In this document: one piece after another, positions 59,395-64,000 of the stretch | Layout of the letters: the number at the start of each line of letters is the position of its first letter | How positions within the stretch are numbered: the stretch's first letter is position 1 | DNA from: Latilactobacillus fuchuensis DSM 14340 = JCM 11249 | GTDB taxonomy: Bacteria; Bacillota; Bacilli; Lactobacillales; Lactobacillaceae | Direction of reading: 5' to 3' | Length of the DNA stretch: 64,000 bases | Assembly (NCBI RefSeq): GCF_000615805.1 | Contig: NZ_BAMJ01000002.1 | Location: 1 to 64,000, forward strand | Notes under the pieces: generated by a model | Seen by the model: only the letters and a program-made list of their open reading frames with translations | The model's database searches: none | What the model was told of the DNA's origin: nothing | Translations under genes and position numbers: made by a program

Positions 59395-60407
59395 ATGTCA
59401 GATACAAAAATAACAGCTGGTTCTTTTAAACCGCTCAAAGTAGATAATCATGAAGAACAAGAAAAAATTAGTGCACCTTCATTGACGTTTACGCAAGATG
59501 CTATTCGGCGTCTGAAGCAAAATAAAGTGGCCGTGATTTCGCTCTTTGTTTTGTTGGCGATCATCCTCGCGGCATTTTTAGCCCCGTGATTGCACCGCAA
59601 AGTCCGAATACACAAAACGTGGCGTACGCCAACTTACCGCCTAAAATCGGTAATGGTCATTTACCCGGATTTAAAGGGACAGCGACGGTTTCCGGGGTCA
59701 CGGTTGATAAGTATCAACAAGCCGGTGTGCCAAAGGGTAAAAGTTTCATCTTAGGCACGGATTATCTCGGTCGTGATTTATTGTCCCGGATTCTATACGG
59801 GACGCGTTTATCCCTATTAATCGGGATTTTAGCAACCTTAGTCGATTTATTAATTGGGATTCCATACGGGATTATTTCCGGTTGGAAAGGCGGCCGAACT
59901 GATACGTTTATGCAACGGATTATCGAAATCATTTCATCGATTCCGAACTTAATCGTCGTTGTATTGATGATGTTAATCTTACGGCCAGGCTTGCTATCAA
60001 TTGTGTTGGCCATTGGTTTCACCGGGTGGATTACGATGGCCCGGCTGATTCGAGCCCAGACCTTCCAATTAAAGGAACAGGAATTCGTTTTAGCGGCCCG
60101 GACTTTGGGTGAAACCCCGACGCGAATTGCCTGGAAACATCTAATTCCGAATTTATCCTCAACCATTATCATTCAAACGATGTTCACGATTCCGAGTGCC
60201 ATTTTCTTCGAAGCCTTCTTAAGCTTCATCGGAATTGGGATTCCAGCACCAAGCGCTTCATTAGGGACGTTATTATCGGACGGGCAAAAGGCCTTCCGGT
60301 TCTTACCGTACCAAATGTGGTATCCAGCAGCGGTCCTATGTCTCATCATGGTCGCAGTCAATCTATTAGCAGATGGCTTACGGGATGCATTTGATCCTAA
60401 GTCATAG
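59395..60407 (+). CDS. oppC: Oligopeptide ABC transporter permease OppC (frameshifted as sequenced)
   Basis: Second permease subunit. The N-terminal cytoplasmic segment and first helix (VAVISLFVLLAIILAAFLAP) run into TGA at 59586. Adding one G gives FLAPVIAPQSPNTQN and rejoins the rest: FILGTDYLGRDLLSRILYGTR, the EAA loop FVLAARTLGETPTRIAWKHLIPN and AFLSFIGIGIPAPSASLGTLL. 337 residues after repair. It lies between oppB and oppD. Confidence 0.92.
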
Positions 60408-60421
60408 TCGGAGGTTTTCAA

Positions 60422-61483
60422 ATGGCAAATATTTTAGAAGTTAAAAATTTAAGCATCGATTTTAAAACCTACGCAGGCGATGTTCATGCGATTCGTGATG
60501 TGAGTTTTGAATTGAAAAAAGGCGAGACCCTCGCAATTGTCGGTGAATCTGGTTCGGGTAAATCCGTGACGGTTCGGAGTATCATGGGTCTATTGGCTAG
60601 CAACGCGCAAGTTAAAGGTGGCACGGTTAAATACCATGGTGACGATTTATTGAAGAAACCCGAAAAGGAAATGAATCAAATTCGGGGCAACGAAATTTCG
60701 ATGATTTTCCAAGATCCGATGACCTCATTGGATCCCACCATGCCAATCGGCAAACAAGTCGCTGAACCGCTATTGATTCACAAAGCGATGAACAAAGAAG
60801 ATGCGATGAAACGGGCACTAACGGTTTTAGATTTAGTTGGGATTCCAAACGCCAAAGAACGAATGAAAGATTATCCGCATCAATTCTCAGGTGGTCAACG
60901 CCAACGGATTGTGATTGCGATTGCGATTGTCGATTATCCGCAAGTCCTAATTGCAGATGAACCAACGACTGCCTTAGATGTAACGGTTCAAGCACAAATC
61001 ATCGATTTGATGAAGGAACTCCAACGCAAGATTGAAACCTCAATTATCTTTATCACCCATGATTTAGGGGTCGTAGCCGGGATTGCCGATCGGGTCGCCG
61101 TCATGTATGCCGGTAAGATTATCGAATACGGATTGGTCGACGAAATTTTTTATCAACCGAAACATCCGTATACGTGGGGCTTATTGAATTCAATGCCAAC
61201 GTTAGATACTGCGGGTAAACTAGAAGCGATTCCGGGCACCCCACCCGATCTTTTGGACCCACCTAAGGGCGATGCGTTTGCACCACGTAATCCGTACGCA
61301 CTGCAAATTGATACGGAAGAGATGCCACCATTTTTTGAGGTGTCTAAAACCCATTATGCGGCGACTTGGTTATTGCATCCTGATGCACCGCAAGTTGAAC
61401 CACCCGCAGCGATTAAAACGTTGATGGCTAAATATGATGAAGTCGCACCACAGAAGGTAGGTCAGACAGATGGAAAAGGATAA
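60422..61483 (+). CDS. oppD: Oligopeptide ABC transporter ATPase OppD
   Basis: 353-residue ATPase. Walker [14 protein letters not shown] near residue 41, Q-loop [11 protein letters not shown], signature [11 protein letters not shown], Walker [13 protein letters not shown] and H-loop FITHDLG are all present. The C-terminal oligopeptide-transporter extension includes [12 protein letters not shown], but without the Cys cluster that binds iron-sulphur in some OppD proteins. It overlaps oppF by 14 bases. Confidence 0.96.
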   Translation: MANILEVKNLSIDFKTYAGDVHAIRDVSFELKKGETLAIVGESGSGKSVTVRSIMGLLASNAQVKGGTVKYHGDDLLKKPEKEMNQIRGNEISMIFQDPMTSLDPTMPIGKQVAEPLLIHKAMNKEDAMKRALTVLDLVGIPNAKERMKDYPHQFSGGQRQRIVIAIAIVDYPQVLIADEPTTALDVTVQAQIIDLMKELQRKIETSIIFITHDLGVVAGIADRVAVMYAGKIIEYGLVDEIFYQPKHPYTWGLLNSMPTLDTAGKLEAIPGTPPDLLDPPKGDAFAPRNPYALQIDTEEMPPFFEVSKTHYAATWLLHPDAPQVEPPAAIKTLMAKYDEVAPQKVGQTDGKG

Positions 61484-62441
61484 ACCGAAAGTATTAGTCA
61501 GTGTTAAACATTTAAAACAATACTTTAACCCAGGTAAAAAATCAGAGGTTAAAGCGATTGATGATATATCGTTTGAAATCTACGAAGGTGAAACGTTTGG
61601 CCTAGTTGGTGAATCTGGTTCCGGGAAAAGTACGACTGGTCGGAGTATCATTCGTCTCTATAATCCGACGAGTGGTGAAATTCTGTTTGACGGTCAAGAT
61701 ATCAGTAAAATTAAGAATCATAGTCGTCAAATGAAAGAATTCAGAAAAGAGATTCAAATGATTTTCCAAGATCCGTACGCGTCTTTGAATCCGCGAATGA
61801 AAGTCAAAGACATCATTGCTGAAGGACTCCACATTCATAAATTGGTGAAAACCGAAGCGGAATGTGATGCCCGGGTCAATGAATTATTGGACCTTGTCGG
61901 ATTAAACAAAGATCACGCGACTCGTTATCCCCATGAATTCTCAGGTGGTCAGCGCCAAAGAATCGGAATTGCCCGGGCTCTGGCGGTTAAACCGAAATTC
62001 ATCATCGCTGATGAACCGATTTCAGCGCTCGATGTGTCGATTCAAGCGCAGGTCGTCAATTTATTGAAGGATATTCAAGCCCAACAAAATTTAACGTATT
62101 TATTCATTGCGCATGATTTATCGATGGTTAAATACATCAGTGACCGGATTGCCGTGATGCATAATGGTCAGATTATGGAATTGGCATCCGCCGATGATAT
62201 CTATGACCGACCATTGCATCCGTATACCCAAAGTCTATTGTCAGCCGTGCCCCAACCAGATCCTAAGTTGGAACGGAAGCAACGACGGGTGGCTTACGAT
62301 GCGTCAATTGAAGCCAATAACGAAGGTCGTCAATTACGTGAAGTTGCGCCCGCGCATTTTGTCTATGCCACCGAAGCTGAAGTGCCGGGTTATCAAGCGG
62401 CTTTAGCGAAAATGACACAAGCAACGACGATCGCGCAATAG
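61470..62441 (+). CDS. oppF: Oligopeptide ABC transporter ATPase OppF
   Basis: 323-residue partner ATPase of OppD: Walker [32 protein letters not shown], signature [14 protein letters not shown], Walker B IIADEPISALDVSIQ, H-loop FIAHDLSMV. The HPYTQSLLSAVP extension is typical. Start overlaps oppD. Confidence 0.96.
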   Translation: MEKDKPKVLVSVKHLKQYFNPGKKSEVKAIDDISFEIYEGETFGLVGESGSGKSTTGRSIIRLYNPTSGEILFDGQDISKIKNHSRQMKEFRKEIQMIFQDPYASLNPRMKVKDIIAEGLHIHKLVKTEAECDARVNELLDLVGLNKDHATRYPHEFSGGQRQRIGIARALAVKPKFIIADEPISALDVSIQAQVVNLLKDIQAQQNLTYLFIAHDLSMVKYISDRIAVMHNGQIMELASADDIYDRPLHPYTQSLLSAVPQPDPKLERKQRRVAYDASIEANNEGRQLREVAPAHFVYATEAEVPGYQAALAKMTQATTIAQ

Positions 62442-62451
62442 CATTTCAAAT

Positions 62452-62487
62452 AGACTAACGCCGATTAAACGGTGTTAGTCTATTTTA
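62452..62487 (+). terminator. Terminator of the opp operon
   Basis: AGACTAACGCCG / CGGTGTTAGTCT around ATTAAA, followed by ATTTTATT. Confidence 0.85.
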
Positions 62488-62590
62488 TTAACGGACAAAA
62501 TTAGATGAGAATTAAAGGGTCTAACTCAGACCAACGCTGTTTTTTTATCAGTATAAACGGTATAATAGTGAAAGATTATAATCAGGTGAA

Positions 62591-63295
62591 ATGGGGTATT
62601 TTATTTTGGATGCAGCACTAGTCAGCGAGCTTCGTGCGCGCTACGGCATTGAATTTCAAAACTTAGCAATCTTAGACGAGGCGTTTACGCACTCTTCTTA
62701 CGTCAACGAACACCGCGAACTCGGTTTGCGCGATAATGAACGTTTAGAATTTTTAGGCGATGCGGTGATGGAAATTACCGTTTCCGAATACCTCTTTCAA
62801 AAATATCCAGACTGGCCAGAAGGTAAGTTAACGCGATTACGGGCCGCAATTGTTTGTACCAAGAGTTTTAGTAGCTTCTCCAAAGAAGCCCATTTTGACC
62901 GGTACATTCGCTTAGGCAAGGGTGAAGAAAAGAATGGTGCCCGGGCACGCGCAACTTTGTTAGAAGATTTATTCGAAGCGTTTAACGGGGCTTTATTCTT
63001 AGATCAGGGTCGCGGTGCGGTCGTTAAATTCGTCGAACAACTGGTTTTCCCCAAGATTGAAGCCGGCGAATTTTCAGATCAAACCGATTATAAAACCAAC
63101 TTGCAAGAATTTTTACAACAAGACGGTGAAATCGAAATTGATTATCAATTGTTAGCTGAAGTGGGGCCATCACACGATCGCCAATTCGAAGTTGACGTAA
63201 TTGTCGATCATAAGGTATTAGGCTCAGGGGTTGGTCGCAATAAAAAAGCGGCGGAACAAGCGGCCGCTAAAAAAGCATTATCACAATTAAAATAG
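62591..63295 (+). CDS. rnc: Ribonuclease III
   Basis: Double-strand-specific RNase for rRNA and mRNA processing. ERLEFLGDAVMEITVSEYLF is the catalytic signature, and ATLLEDLFEAFNGALFLDQG supplies further acidic metal ligands. The C-terminal dsRNA-binding domain has DYKTNLQEFLQQDG and GVGRNKKAAEQAAAKKAL. 234 residues from ATG 62591; its ribosome site (AGGTG) is close, so the TTG at 62606 (MDAALVSEL) is an alternative start. It precedes smc, as in Bacillus. Confidence 0.95.
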   Translation: MGYFILDAALVSELRARYGIEFQNLAILDEAFTHSSYVNEHRELGLRDNERLEFLGDAVMEITVSEYLFQKYPDWPEGKLTRLRAAIVCTKSFSSFSKEAHFDRYIRLGKGEEKNGARARATLLEDLFEAFNGALFLDQGRGAVVKFVEQLVFPKIEAGEFSDQTDYKTNLQEFLQQDGEIEIDYQLLAEVGPSHDRQFEVDVIVDHKVLGSGVGRNKKAAEQAAAKKALSQLK

Positions 63296-63330
63296 TGTTC
63301 ATCAGTCACACGGTGTAGGGAGTTTAGTGC

Positions 63331-64000
63331 ATGCAGTTAAAATCATTAGTGCTATCGGGGTTTAAATCATTCGCCGATAAAACAGAAATCAATTTTTCAG
63401 ACGGTTTGACCGGAATTGTGGGTCCTAACGGGAGCGGTAAAAGTAATATCACAGAAGCCATTCGCTGGGCGATGGGTGAGCAATCAGCCAAAAGTCTACG
63501 GGGCGAAAGAATGCCAGATATTATTTTTGCCGGGACCGATTTACGGCCTCAATTGAATCGGGCTGAAGTGACGTTAAACTTTGATAATAGTGATCAATAT
63601 TTACCGCAAGAGCCGGCCAACGTCATGATTACGCGACGTTTATTTCGGAATGGTGATAGCGAATTTTATTTGAATCAAAAAAGTTGCCGATTGAAAGATA
63701 TCGTCAACTTATTTATGGATTCCGGCCTGGGGCGGGAATCCTTTTCAATTATTTCGCAAGGGCGCGTTGAAGCCATTTTTAACAGCAAACCTGAGGGTCG
63801 CCGAAATATCATCGAAGAAGCCGCCGGTGTTTTGAAATACAAACAACAAAAGAAAAAGGCGCAATCGGAATTAGACCAAACCGATGATAATTTAAACCGA
63901 GTCGCCGATATCGTCCACGAATTACAAGCGCAGGTTGAACCCTTAAAGGAACAAAGCAGTATTGCTCAAGATTATTTAGATCAAAAAGCGCAGTTTGACC
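63331..64000 (+). CDS. smc: Chromosome segregation protein SMC (N-terminal part)
   Basis: The open frame runs past the right edge (223 codons visible). It begins MQLKSLVLSGFKSFADKTEI. Walker A is GIVGPNGSGKSNITEAIRW near residue 32; ISQGRVEAIFNSKPEGRRNIIEEAAGVLKY is the conserved Q-loop and N-domain segment of SMC. A coiled coil starts at about residue 170. SMC with ScpAB condenses and separates chromosomes. ATG 63331 follows TAGGGAG. Confidence 0.96.
   Translation, partial: MQLKSLVLSGFKSFADKTEINFSDGLTGIVGPNGSGKSNITEAIRWAMGEQSAKSLRGERMPDIIFAGTDLRPQLNRAEVTLNFDNSDQYLPQEPANVMITRRLFRNGDSEFYLNQKSCRLKDIVNLFMDSGLGRESFSIISQGRVEAIFNSKPEGRRNIIEEAAGVLKYKQQKKKAQSELDQTDDNLNRVADIVHELQAQVEPLKEQSSIAQDYLDQKAQFD

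Noticed and set aside
59762-60172. 136-residue minus-strand ORF inside oppC
   Set aside because: Shadow of the oppC reading frame, with no ribosome site; rich in residues typical of antisense translation.
60627-60995. 122-residue minus-strand ORF inside oppD
   Set aside because: Antisense shadow of the ABC ATPase gene.

Overview
The window is a 64 kb stretch of core chromosome from a low- to mid-GC lactic acid bacterium. The most likely source is a member of the Lactobacillaceae close to Latilactobacillus sakei/curvatus. This is inferred from protein style, the glpK-glpO-glpF operon, X-prolyl dipeptidyl peptidase, the absence of dxs beside ispA (mevalonate-type isoprenoid supply) and the Bacillus-like order of housekeeping genes. 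No species-specific marker was checked.

Layout. 1-9.2 kb: end of an unidentified gene, murC, a BI-1 membrane protein, a PadR/HAAS membrane module with its own dyad operator, a hotdog thioesterase and pepX on the minus strand, tRNA-Arg(UCU), two very small ORFs, a universal stress protein with a structured leader, and a beta-lactamase-fold serine hydrolase. 9.2-13.4 kb: the glycerol operon glpK-glpO-glpF behind two cre-like sites. 13.4-13.7 kb: a tandem array of structured repeats. 13.8-26.6 kb: complete de novo purine synthesis in two units, purEKB and purCSQLFMNHD, each behind an inverted pair of PurBox-like half-sites. 26.6-27.1 kb: a third copy of the structured repeat and a small membrane protein. 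27.3-29.1 kb: a TetR regulator and the L21 leader-rplU-prp-rpmA operon. 29.2-37.5 kb: an orphan small-RNA candidate, efp, yqhY, nusB, folD, xseAB, ispA, tlyA, argR and recN. 37.5-38.2 kb: a YolD-like gene under two LexA boxes and a PC4-like protein. 38.3-50.1 kb: gmk, rpoZ, coaBC, priA, fmt, rsmB, prpC, prkC, rsgA, rpe and thiN. 50.3-56.5 kb: rpmB (minus), yloU, fakA, recG, plsX and acpP. 56.7-62.4 kb: oppABCDF. 62.6-64.0 kb: rnc and the start of smc.

The most important caveat is that twelve otherwise normal genes carry one apparent missing base each, in short homopolymers: BI-1, thioesterase, glpO, purS, purQ, purF, priA, fmt, prkC, recG, plsX and oppC. Restoring one base gives a full-length family member every time. 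Several of these genes are normally essential or required, so the frameshifts look like residual sequencing or assembly deletions rather than gene decay. They are annotated here as single genes spanning the shift.

I see no phage, insertion sequence, CRISPR-Cas or obvious defence island. The least explained material is a family of 113-118 nt structured repeats with associated TTATCC/AGGATAA terminators, the promoter-to-terminator unit between rpmA and efp, a 27-codon hydrophobic ORF whose start codon sits in a hairpin loop, and the orphan SOS-controlled YolD-like gene.
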